64,000 nt of DNA from assembly GCF_019320115.1 (NCBI RefSeq), contig NC_089593.1:35721835-35785834 (forward strand). Reading direction: 5' to 3'. Both the position numbers and the translations under genes were made by a program. Within the stretch, counting starts at the first letter, position 1, and every line of letters begins with the position of its first letter. Shown one piece after another: positions 1 to 10,094 of the stretch. Origin of the DNA: Miscanthus floridulus. Its lineage: Eukaryota; Streptophyta; Magnoliopsida; Poales; Poaceae. Under the pieces are notes generated by a model, which saw only the letters and a program-made list of their open reading frames with translations, was not told the origin of the DNA and did no database searches.

Positions 1-989
1 CCATGCTATAGAGAGCCCACTTATCATAGGAATTATAAGCATAACCGAAGTATAACCTAGAGAACATGACTAGTACATAAAGTAAAAACTTGAAATAATA
101 CTTGCATAGAAAGTAACATACTAAAATAAATAAAGTACTTACAAGAGAGAGACAAAGCTATACCAGACTCTTGAAGACTGCTCCAAAGATCCCACCAAGA
201 CTAGCTACTACTAGAAGAGCTACATCTTGAGAGAGTAGAGAGAGAGCTACATCTATGTGTGTTGGTGTCCATTACAAGTGAGCGGTGAGGGTCCTATTTA
301 TAGTGCGAGGTGGAGTAGGGGCTACTCCATCACCACATCTGCGATCCATGTGACACCCTCTCCTTGCCCTTGAATCAAACCGACCTTGAACCGCCTTAAA
401 TCAACACGTAGGATTGCTTCCAAGTGTGTTTCCTTGCATGTGTCCGAAGGAGAGGCAGTGGAGTGACTAAGGGGCGCCGAGTGGCATGGGTAGGGTGCCA
501 ACCAGCCCCCACTATTGAGTGGGCCCTCCTCCTTTGGTGTGAGGCACCTTAGTATGTAGTAGAGTCTGGGTATGAACACCATTTGTCCATTTGAGCACCT
601 AACATACTGGATGGTGAGTCAACAATCCGTGTGATGCCTTGTCTCGGCCTTTGATCATGCACCGACTTGGAATCAACGGTGGAGGAAGCTTGGGAGTGTG
701 TTTCTTGCACTTGGGGTGGATCAGTGATGTGGTAGGGAGCCAAGGGGTGCCAGGCGATGCTAAGTGGGGCTGGCCGGCCCCACCAAGTGGGCCTAGACCC
801 CCCTGTCACGTCCACTTTCCTTCTATGGCTTGATATTTGACATTTTTGTATAGTTTTCCTACATGAGCAAAGACTCTAAGTAAGTGGAAATAGGTGAATT
901 ATAAACATAAATCACTATCTATGTTGTTGTTTTCTTCCATTTTTGGTGCAATGTTGAAGGTCAAAATAGGCATTTAGTGACCGTCAACA
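1..989 (-). repeat. 3' LTR of the LARD-like element (partial)
   Basis: On the minus strand this LTR starts at 989 with TGTTGACGGTC, directly after the purine tract, and runs off the window at position 1. It aligns by eye with 14618-15614 along its whole length, with substitutions and small indels. Open frames here (e.g. 322-582, 549-815) lie in LTR sequence and are not treated as genes. Confidence 0.75.
295..302 (-). promoter_or_regulatory. TATA box in LARD-like 3' LTR
   Basis: The plus strand reads TATTTATA, so the minus strand reads TATAAATA. The same octamer is conserved in the other LTR at 14917-14924. Placement inside a minus-strand LTR fits its Pol II promoter. Confidence 0.5.
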
Positions 990-1004
990 AGCTCCCCACA
1001 CTAA
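990..1004 (-). other. Polypurine tract of LARD-like element
   Basis: The minus strand reads TAGTGTGGGGAGCT immediately before the LTR start TGTTGACGG at 989. This is the expected position and composition of the plus-strand primer of an LTR element. Confidence 0.6.
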
Positions 1005-4000
1005 ACCTTTGCTCGTCCCGAGCAAAGCGGGAAAACAAAGATTCAGGTGCAACTTAATATGAAACAAGAGTTCAAAAGATATGATACTAACATAAAAGAT
1101 ATACCAAGTCATACCTTGTACCTTATGGATTTTGAAGTGTCTACCATGTCACCTTGAGTGGTTGAAAAGTGGAACAACTTTGACACCAAGTCATCACTAT
1201 CCCCTATGAAGCATACTAGGAGTTTTTATAACTTTTTTAATTGAAAACTTAGCTCATACTTCTCCTCAAATGGTACTCTCAAGTCACTCAATGGTGTTTG
1301 TATGTTCACCAAGGCATTGATGCTTTGCCTTCCTTCCTACTTCTAATAGGCTTATGTGGAGTTTGGGTAGGATAAGAGTGAAGCACACTTGCATTGCATA
1401 TATTGCTAAGTCATGCAATAGATCCATGGAGAAAAATATCATACACTCAGATCAAGGTGTGCATGTGTGTGGAAGTATGATGATAATGATTACTCCATAG
1501 CAATGATTCTATCTCTATCCTTTATATGGTAACATGGCTATTTTTTTTGCTCGACTATGGACTAAAATGTGCCCACACAGTTTTTTCATGGACCTTCATG
1601 TGCCCACATTTTTCTTTTTTTACAATACTATAGCATAGCCCATGCCTAATTTATGAGAATGATGGAGGAAAATCATGCTAGAAAACATGAAGTATTTATT
1701 TGGTGGAAATGGAAAGGCATGTTTTGCTTACTTCCAGTGTAGAAGCATAGCATATATTTGGTGGAGTGTACGTGACCTTGATCTTAAGAGCATGATAAAA
1801 TTCTCAACAAAGTTTGACAAAGCACAATACAAAAACAAGTACCGTATGTGGAAGGTTTTCAACATATAGCAAGATATTTGGCTTGGGTAGGAAATCTCAC
1901 CATTGAGGAGAAGTGAGGCTATTAATTTTGATGTTTTATCAAAATAGAAATCTCCAAGTGCTTACATAGAAAGATAGGATTTCTTTAGTCTTTACCATAT
2001 TTCACTTCACCACAACTTAGTTGACATGTTTTCCTAATATATAGATATGTCCACAAGTAACAAGTATATGAACTTGGAATAAAGTTTATGTTGGCCAATC
2101 TTTATAAAGTCATGTTCATAGTTTGGCTGATTCTCATTTTAAGTTTGATATTAGTATATAGCATTTTTCAATCATATCAAACTCATAAGAACAAAGCAAG
2201 AGTGGGTAGAGGGTGCAAACCAGCGTGCCAAAGTGGCTGAGGCCTTAGAGGTGGAAGAGAAGAATCGGGCAGCCTCCCCCACAGTAGGACTTTTATGTCA
2301 CTCAACATTAAAAGCCTAGTGTAGATGTTGGAACATCCCTCAGAGTGTACTCCCATGATGTCTCCTTCAAGTTGTTATCACCTTGTTGTGTTGACCCTTC
2401 ATCCTTTTGTGTTCAACCTGAAAGGTTTAGCGACAAATACCCGAAGGATACAAGTTCTACATGATGCTTTTGTTCTCACTTTACAAAGTTACTTCTTCTC
2501 TTTTTTCAGGTGAGAACAAAGAGAAAAGACTAAGCATGATTTTTTTCAGAAAATAAGACAAGGGGCAACATCTCTCACTCAAAATAGAATTTAGCAAGGA
2601 TAGATCAGGATAAGATGTGCTCCCCCACACTTGGATTTTTGTGCATTCAAAATCCAAGTTAAGTATTAGAGTATATCTTGAAATATCTTCCATTGCCAAA
2701 AAGTATCAAGATGTTTAGAGATAATGCAAGAATCATGTTCTTGGACATGGTACTTCCCTTGTTCTTTTTTAAGAGAGGCTTTATTCAATGAGTGGTTGCA
2801 AGCTTATTATGCATACGAACAATGTAAGTAAATCTTTATTTTATTATTTTTATTTTTATTTTTGGTTTTTTTAACCTAAGACTTAATTATTCTAATTTAT
2901 TATGCATTAAAGAAAGGGTTTTTCTTTAAAGCTAAATATGCAAGTGTTTAAAATTTAAAAGATATGCGAAAAAGTAAATATAGGATACATACCGATTTAC
3001 CTGTCGGCAAGGTCTTATTGTGTCATGTTAATTGAGCATGACTTCCCCATTGAATTTAGCTTGAGTTTCTTGTTTTTGCCACACCATCTTGATCTTCATT
3101 GAGCTCCATTTCTTGAAAAGGTTAGTGGACAATACATACTTGAAGGAACTCACAAAGAAACAAGGGTGATTGTTGTCATTGTGGCTAAAAGTATTTTTCT
3201 ATGATAATGACAAGTTGGCATCCCTGTTTAGTTAGTATGGATAGTTTTCCCATATTTTTTTTATTTTTAGCTCTTTTTTTATTTTTAGCTCTTTGTTTAT
3301 TGTTCACCAAGTTCTTGCAAGAACTTTTACAAAGCACAACATGACATAAAAGAGGGATAAAGTATTTACAACACACCCTTCAAAGATCATAGGTGACTCT
3401 TTTTGATGATGTGCAAAATTTGTTGAAGTGTATGACAAGCCTTTTATCTCCATTTTTGAATTTATTTTAGACTTACATATTTACAATTTTACATGACGAT
3501 TAGTTTTAAAGCCTATGGAAATGTGATCAGGCATCCAAACCTTAAACTAGGCACCATTCTTAGATGTATGATCAATACTTCCAAACTAAAACATACTAGC
3601 ATAAATGGAAGAAACATGAAAGCACAGTAATATTCATTCAAGTGGAGATAAGAATATCAATGGTGAACCAATTAAACAAGCATGCTATGGTTTTAAAAAG
3701 GAAAGCTAACTAAATGAATGCTTAAGCATAAATGTCAAGGCCTTAGCTTTTTCCCGTAGCGTGAACCATCAGCCGATATCATACCGAATGTCATAGCCAA
3801 CATATGAATCCGTTGGTCCCGTTTAACATATGTCTACTACGAAGCTAGACTAAGAACCTAAATGGATAGATAACAAAGGAAGTTTGCCATCTACCTAGAC
3901 TAAGCACAATGCCCGACTATAGTTCAGAATCTAGAAGCTACCCAAAGGAAGCACTAAATATTTATGATTCAAGCAAACATGCAGTGGTAAAACTGTAATC

Positions 4001-4070
4001 CCACAAAAGCTAGTGGTAAACTAGAATAGCAGACATCAAGGTCAATATCAAAATCTTTACACCAATTGCT
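1005..4070 (-). other. Non-coding internal region of LARD-like element
   Basis: About 3.1 kb of AT-rich sequence between the purine tract and the primer site. I found no gag, protease, RT, RNase H or integrase motif on either strand. The longest frames are about 60-72 codons and look like chance. The region may hold packaging or dimerisation signals, but none can be recognised by eye. Confidence 0.6.
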
Positions 4071-4151
4071 TCCCCAGCAACGGCGCTAGAAATGCTTGTT
4101 GACATTTCTTAGCATCACTACCGGGTTTTGTATTCCACGGCAACGGTGCCA
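4071..4151 (-). other. Duplicated tRNA-Asp-type primer binding site
   Basis: Plus 4071-4088 reads TCCCCAGCAACGGCGCTA and plus 4134-4151 reads TCCACGGCAACGGTGCCA. Each differs by two bases from the 3' end of plant tRNA-Asp including CCA (TCCCCGGCAACGGCGCCA, recalled). Read on the minus strand they are primer sites about 63 bp apart. Each is followed on the plus strand by a GAAATGCTT(G/A)TTGA(C/T)ATTTCTTA-like LTR edge, so the LTR/PBS boundary is tandemly duplicated. Which copy was functional cannot be decided without the far end of the other LTR. Confidence 0.6.
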
Positions 4152-5532
4152 GAAATGCTTATTGATATTTCTTATGCTCAAGAAGATAATTCCGCAAACA
4201 CATAGAATATCATTATAGCATTTCACCTAGGAGTATTCTAGGGTATCGTTATTTATATTTTACCATGGGGAAGCAATGGTTAAAGATAATGATAGTTAAC
4301 CATCACATATCTACTAACTAGTATACCAACTAGACTAAAGCGGGGGTAAGTGATATTCAATAAAGTGGGGTGACACACAAAGATCCAATCATGGGAAGGT
4401 AAAGTAGAAGTGTAACTAAGTAGTAGGACAATATTAAAGAGAACACTAGAATCCTAAGTTACTTCTATTCAAGCACTACTCTAGCTAGTGATTGTGGCTA
4501 TACAGATAAACCAAGATAATGAAAGGTAGGATGCAATAACAATTCGAACGTACCCGCCCCAAACTCACCTAGAGGGTTGATTGGGCACAAAGTGTAGTAG
4601 AATTGACCAATTTATAAGAGCACAAGTACAATGGTAGCCCATAAGCAGTTGCACTGTCATACTTGAGCCCATATAAACCTGGTAGTCCATCGAGTACCGC
4701 GAAGGGTCTCGATTCGACCAACATACAACCAAGATCGTACATGATTCAAAATACATGTCACATATTAGATAAAGTTCACAAATACAGTTCATCCATCAGA
4801 GTACGAATTACAGTTATTACAAACCACATTTAGGTAAGATAGTAGCGGAAGCAATTTAAAAGTTTGAAACTAACATCTACAACATTATTTAAATACAGTG
4901 CCAGCTCATGATCACACTTCCCAAAAGCATAAGAGAGGGATTAATAAGAGATGCCTACCCAGGGCTTACTCCTCGTCCATAGTGGGACATAAGAAGTTCT
5001 TGCAATAGCCATGATAAATTGTACCATCTGCAACAATGGGAATAAAACTCTGAGTACGAAAAGGTACTCAGCTAGATTTACCCATCATAAACCAAAAATA
5101 AAATGACTCCAAGGATTATGCAAGGCTATATAAGTGGAGCTAGTGATGAGGACATCACTACTTCATCGCATACAAGCCAAGTAGAGGAGGTCCAGCATGG
5201 GCGTCCAATTCATCTTTTTCATGGTGGAAGCCCAGTCCAACTCAAGTTCGAGTCCGGTTCAGGCTCCAGGACTAGTCTCCCTTAAACTGGTCACCCAGGA
5301 TGTATCCGGACTCCGTTTTCGACAATCCATATATGGTTGGAAAGCTAATTTGATAAGGAAGCCAATCCAAGTGGTTTCATGTCAAAAAACCTTCGAAATC
5401 AATAGAAATCATTGAATCAAGTTAGCATCCAGAATCTGTCAGGGTGCTGCGACACCGTCTTTTGGTCCGTTGGACCGTGTATCGTGTTTGGGCCCATTAG
5501 GGGGCGCGTCCAGGGGGTGACGCCCAAGACTC

Positions 5533-5540
5533 TATAAATA
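5533..5540 (+). promoter_or_regulatory. LTR TATA box
   Basis: TATAAATA inside the 5' LTR, conserved in the 3' LTR at 9654-9661, about 145 bp before the polyadenylation signal. Confidence 0.65.
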
Positions 5541-5682
5541 GCAGCTGTTGCTCTCCTTAGGATTTGGGTTTTGTTTAGTTCTTGATTTCCTCGTGAAACA
5601 GACATCGTTTTGCTGCAACTGTCGCCGCCAAGGCCGCTTGCTGTGAACCAGGGCCTCAGTTCTTGATCTTGTTCGCCTTTCG

Positions 5683-5688
5683 AATAAA
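5683..5688 (+). terminator. LTR polyadenylation signal
   Basis: AATAAA in the 5' LTR with an equivalent at 9818-9823 in the 3' LTR. The 3' copy has about 12 extra bases just upstream. The position downstream of the TATA box fits the R-region 3' end signal. Confidence 0.5.
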
Positions 5689-5961
5689 GACTTGAACTCC
5701 TTCTTGATTTCATAAGTCTCATATTTATTTGCAATTTTAGATTGTGTTCATCCTGTTTTTGCTTGTGTTCTCGATTCATTTGCAGGAAAGCCTTCTCGGT
5801 GAGGTCAATCGCGTTCGCGTGGTTGATAACCAACGGAGCAGTGGTGTAACGGTTGCAGGGGTCCAAATCAATGTTGGTTCGAAGCCTAGATCATGAACAT
5901 CGAGTCTCCACCAATTGACGCTATCATACTTTTCGGAAGATCGGGCCTAGTCTACATCAAG

Positions 5962-5973
5962 TGGTATCAGAGC
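5962..5973 (+). other. tRNA-Met primer binding site
   Basis: TGGTATCAGAGC two bases after the 5' LTR end. This is the standard initiator tRNA-Met primer site of plant LTR retrotransposons. Confidence 0.85.
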
Positions 5974-7210
5974 CCTTGTTGCCCGTTAGGTATAACTTTG
6001 TTTCCCCCTTTAGATTATTACTGTTTTTGCATTACCTACAGTCCACAAAAAGCCAAAAAAAATATATACATCATCACATATTCTCTATCCTATAGCCTCA
6101 TTGTGTCGTGCAAGTTCATCTCTGATTTGCGTTGTTGAGTTTGTGCCCTAGGTCAAGTTCTTGTTGCTGGTTTTAGATCATTTTTAAGTCCAGTTTGTGT
6201 TTTCCCCTTTGTTTTTCATCATAATCTGTGAACACCTTCAAGTATTGCTATGATTCCTTTGTATTCATCAAACCCTAGTCCCCGCCATCTTATTTGTTAC
6301 ACTTGTCTTCACTGTTTTCATCAAATCCTTGCTGTCGTGACCAATTTTGCGCACATTGTTCCCATTTTGTCCTCTAATTTGGAGTCCGTTTTTAAAACTG
6401 GTCTAGTTTTCGCATATGAACTTGGATTTCGACGTTCCATATATCAAAATTGATCAGAAAAAAGTTTTGGATCCGTCCATCCCCTGCTTTGTTGGGATCG
6501 GTGATTTTTATTTTGGTCAAAAAGTGGTCATAAGATCATCTTTTCGTGGTCACAAGGTCTTTGTCGATTTCGAGCACGTCTTCTGGAAATTCCACAGGCC
6601 ACGTCTTTCACTTGTTTAAGCTCATATTTTCTGTGGTTACTTCTTTTGTGCTCCTAAGTGAAGAAAAAATATCAAAAAAAGAAAAAGAAAAAGTCAATGA
6701 AACCCAAAAAAACAATGACAGCCCAAAAATAGAGAAAAAAAGAGAGGGGCAAAAGTGGAACAATATCTAGAGGAGCACATAGAGAGCGCCATTTGAGCTG
6801 TGTTTGCGTGTGCTGATTTCTACCTTGTTCCTAATCATATTCTTGTTGTTCAAATCACTTGATACATCCGGTACTTGGAACATGAGTAGGCTAGCAACTA
6901 AGACAAGTACTTGGGATACTTATTCAACTCTGCTATTCAGTTGCGAATTTTGTTATTCCTTGCTACTATATTGTTCCTATCCAAGCTCCACTTTCTTCTA
7001 ACCAAGTACAGGTTTGCCTTGCAACTGTTACACTCAAGCTACAACGGTATCACAGTCACCGATCGATTGCACCGCCTGTTGCTTTGGTAAGAACACTTGT
7101 AAGACCATGGTAAGACGCTTGAGAGTTGAGTGCCTTATTTTTCCTTGTCCACAACCTAAGTAGTTGGTAGGGATAATACTATTTGTGTTGTCTTTTTCTT
7201 TCTACTAACC
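5974..7210 (+). other. Untranslated leader of gag-protease element
   Basis: About 1.24 kb between primer site and gag start. It is T-rich with an A-rich block near 6660-6760. No frame longer than about 80 codons and no motif recognised. A long leader like this may carry packaging signals, but that is inference. Confidence 0.5.
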
Positions 7211-9262
7211 ATGTCAGGAAAAGCCAGAGGCAGCGGCAAAGGAAACGAGGACGCACCTATAGATTTCAATGACTGTGTTTCTAAGAATGAGCTTCGTAAT
7301 GTTCTTGATGACAAGTTCAATGAGATCCTTCAACAAATCACCAATTTGGCCAAGAGGATTGAAGATGTTGAACAACGACATCCTGAACCACGTCCTGAAG
7401 ATGATGATGAGGATCTCTCTGAGGAGGACAATGGTGATGCGGAGGCTGAAGCCAAAGCTCAACGACATGCTGAGGATGCACGTAACCGTAATCGGTTGAA
7501 CTTTAACCGACGTGGTATGGGAGGTAACAACCAAGGTAATAATGATCCTTTCTCTAAAACCAAGTTTAAGATACTTCCTTTTTCTGGTTCTACTGATCTT
7601 GAAGCATATTTAGATTGGGAGATGGCTGTAGATAAAAAATTTAGCTCCCATCAAGTACCTGAAGAATATAGAGTTAGACTTGCTACTAGTGAGTTTACTA
7701 GTTTTGCTCTTTTCTGGTGGAATGATATTTGCAATAATGCTAATGCTAATGCTCAAATACCTCAAACCTAGACTATACTTAAACAATGAATGAAATCAAG
7801 ATTTGTTCCTCCATACTATTAGCGTGATCTGCGATTAAAACTGCAATGTTTAAATCAAGGTAGTAAAACTGTTGAGGAATATTATTAGGAGCTTTTAATT
7901 GGTCTAGCACATAGTAACATACAAGAGAATGATATGGATAAGTGTTCTAGATTTTTTGGAGGTTTATGTCGTGAAATACAAGATGTTCTTGACTATAAAG
8001 AATGGACTAGATTTTCCCAGTTATATCATTATGCTATTAAAGCTAAAAGGGAAGTACAGGGACGACAACCTAGGCGATCGACGACTCCATCCACGACTCC
8101 ATCCATTCCGTCACGTCCAACCGAGGTGAGTAAATTTTTTAATGTGCAGACACCACCAGCGCTTGTAAAGAAGAATTCTCCTATCACACCTTCTTCTAGT
8201 GGATCTGCTACACCTTCCTCTAGCAGCTCTTCTAAAGTTGTGTGCCACCGCTACAAGAGAATGGGACATATTGCTAAAGAATGCCCCAGCAAACGCGCAT
8301 ATATTGCTACTGATGATGGTGGGTATGCTAATGCTAGTGATGAAGAGAATGACTTTGCACTTGCAACTGATCTTTATGCAGATAAATTTGCGGATAGTGC
8401 TAAAGATCCTGATGAGGCAATTGATAGTGTGGCATGCACTGCAGACTACAAATCAATCCTTGTTTAGCGTGTTTTGAGTACACAAGTTGAGCCAGTAGAC
8501 AAGCTACAATGCCATAATTTGTTTCAAATGTTCTTCATTGTTAATAATTTTCGTGTTCGTGCTATAATTGATGGAGGGAGCAGCAATAACTTGGTAAGTT
8601 CTGAGCTTGGCAAGACTCTTGGTTTATCTACATGTGCTCTTCCACATTCATACCATGTTCAGTGGTTCAACAATAGTGGTAAGGCAAAGGTAACACAATC
8701 TGCTCGTGTGCAATTTTCTATCGGGTCATACCATGATTATGCTGATTTTGATGTCATGCCTATGCAAGCTTGTTCACTTTTGTTAGGCCGCCCTTGGCAA
8801 TATGATAATAATGTTGTACATCATGGTAGGCAAAATAGATATACTTTTATGTTTAAAGAAAAGACCATTGCTTTACTTCCTTTATCACCTGCTGAAATTG
8901 TGCAATATGAAAAGGAACTTGCTAAAAAGAAAAAGAAAGGCCATGATAAATACTTTAGCAAACCAACAAATGAACCATCAAGTAACATGAAAGAAGTTTT
9001 ATTTGCTCTTAAATCTGTTCTTATTGATCATGATGAAACATGTTATGCTCTAACTTGTACATCGCCTATATGTCCACTTGGTCCTACTCCTAGTGCTATG
9101 CCTCTTGTTGGTACTAACCTTTTACAGGAGAAGGAGGATGAATTCCCAATAGGGAAGCCACCATGGCAGCCGCCTTTGCGAAGGATGGGGCGTGCTATCA
9201 TCCAATGGAGGAGACGATCTACTTCAGTCAAGGACGACTTCAATTCAAGAAAGGGAGGATGA
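7211..9262 (+). pseudogene. gag-pro: gag-protease polyprotein (broken, no pol)
   Basis: One reading frame with premature stops at 7769, 7787, 7820, 7886 and 8465. The chosen start is the ATG at 7211 (MSGKARGSGKG). N-terminal part: a coiled-coil-like stretch and acidic linker (residues about 20-95), then a gag capsid segment with the FALFWWNDI block (about residue 165). A basic Pro/Ser-rich region follows, then a zinc knuckle near 8242-8284 that reads CHRYKRMGHIAKEC, in which the second Cys of the CCHC motif is Tyr. The protease follows with IIDGGSSNN (about 8562-8590) as catalytic motif and a LLGRPW block near 8780. The frame ends with a TGA supplied by the first bases of the 3' LTR. Family role: gag packages RNA and the protease matures the polyprotein. 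No polymerase or integrase follows. Confidence 0.85.
9247..9259 (+). other. Polypurine tract of gag-protease element
   Basis: AAGAAAGGGAGGA lies directly before the 3' LTR start TGATGAGG. It overlaps the last codons of the gag-pro frame. Confidence 0.75.
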
Positions 9263-10094
9263 TGAGGACATCACTACTTCATCGCATACAAGCCAAGTAG
9301 AGGAGGAGGTCCAGCATGGGCGTCCAATTCATCTTTTTCATGGTGGAAGCCCAGTCCAACTCAAGTTCGAGTCCGGTTCGGGCTCTAGGACCAGTCTCCC
9401 TTAAACTGGTCACCCAGGACGCATCCAGACTCCATTTTCGACGATCCATATATGGTTGGAAAGCTAATTTGATAAGGAAGCGAATCCAAGAGGTTTCATA
9501 TCAAAAGACCATCGAAATCAACAGGAATCATCAAAACAAGTCAGCGTGCAGAATCTGTCAGGGTGCTGCGACACCGTCTTTTGGTCCGTTGGACCGTGTA
9601 TCGTGTTTGGGCCTATTAGCGGGTGTGTCTAGAAGGGGTGATGCCCAAGACTCTATAAATAGTAGCTGTCGCTCTCCTTAGGGTTTGGGTTTTGTTTAGT
9701 TCTTGATTTCCTCGTGAAACAGACATCGTTATGCTGCAACTGTCGCCGCTAAGGCCGCTTGCTGTGAACCAGGCCCCAGTTCTTGATCTTGTTCGCCTGT
9801 GGCGATTAGTCCTTTCGAATAAAGACTTGAACTCCTTCTTGATTTCATAAGCCTCATATTTATTTGCAATTTCAGATTACGTTCATCCTGTTCTTGCTTA
9901 TGTTCTCGATTCGCTTGTAGGAAAGCCTTCTCGGCGAGGTCAATCGCGTTCGCGTGGTTGATAACCAACGGAGCAGTGGTGTAACGGTTGCGGGGGTTTG
10001 AATCAATCTTGGTTTGAAGCCTAGATCATGAATGTCGAGTCTCCACCAATCAACGCTATCATACCTTTCGGAAGATCGGGCCTAGTCTACATCA
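9260..10094 (+). repeat. 3' LTR of gag-protease element
   Basis: 835 bp, same ends as the 5' LTR. Visible differences include an extra GAG near 9305, a 12-base insertion near 9800 and many transitions. It is followed by the GCTAG target duplication. Confidence 0.85.

Larger units (their letters stand above)
5144..5959 (+). repeat. 5' LTR of gag-protease element
   Basis: 816 bp with TG...CA ends. It carries TATAAATA at 5533-5540 and AATAAA at 5683-5688 in the order expected for U3-R-U5. An antisense open frame at 5417-5866 overlaps it, is shorter in the 3' LTR copy, and is not considered a gene. Confidence 0.85.
5144..10094 (+). mobile_element. Non-autonomous gag-protease-only LTR retrotransposon
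   Basis: A structurally complete element of 4951 bp. LTRs 5144-5959 and 9260-10094 begin TGATGAGGACATC and end CTACATCA. Target duplication GCTAG is at 5139-5143 and 10095-10099. A tRNA-Met-type primer site follows the 5' LTR, and a purine tract precedes the 3' LTR. The single reading frame (7211-9262) encodes gag and an aspartic protease. There is no RT, RNase H or integrase anywhere inside, and the frame ends at the 3' LTR edge, so the element looks compact by design rather than randomly truncated. The LTRs are similar but clearly diverged by point changes and small indels, so it is not a very recent insertion. Confidence 0.85.

Noticed and set aside
1675..3376. Small frames of 60-72 codons in the LARD-like internal region
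   Set aside because: Length is as expected by chance in AT-rich DNA and no retroelement or host domain is visible.
4071..4151. tRNA-Asp gene fragments
   Set aside because: Only the last 18 bases match and no cloverleaf precedes them. The position next to an LTR edge makes them primer sites.
5417..5866. 149-codon antisense frame in the 5' LTR of the gag-protease element
   Set aside because: The copy in the 3' LTR is only 79 codons, it is antisense to the promoter and polyadenylation signals, and no domain is visible.
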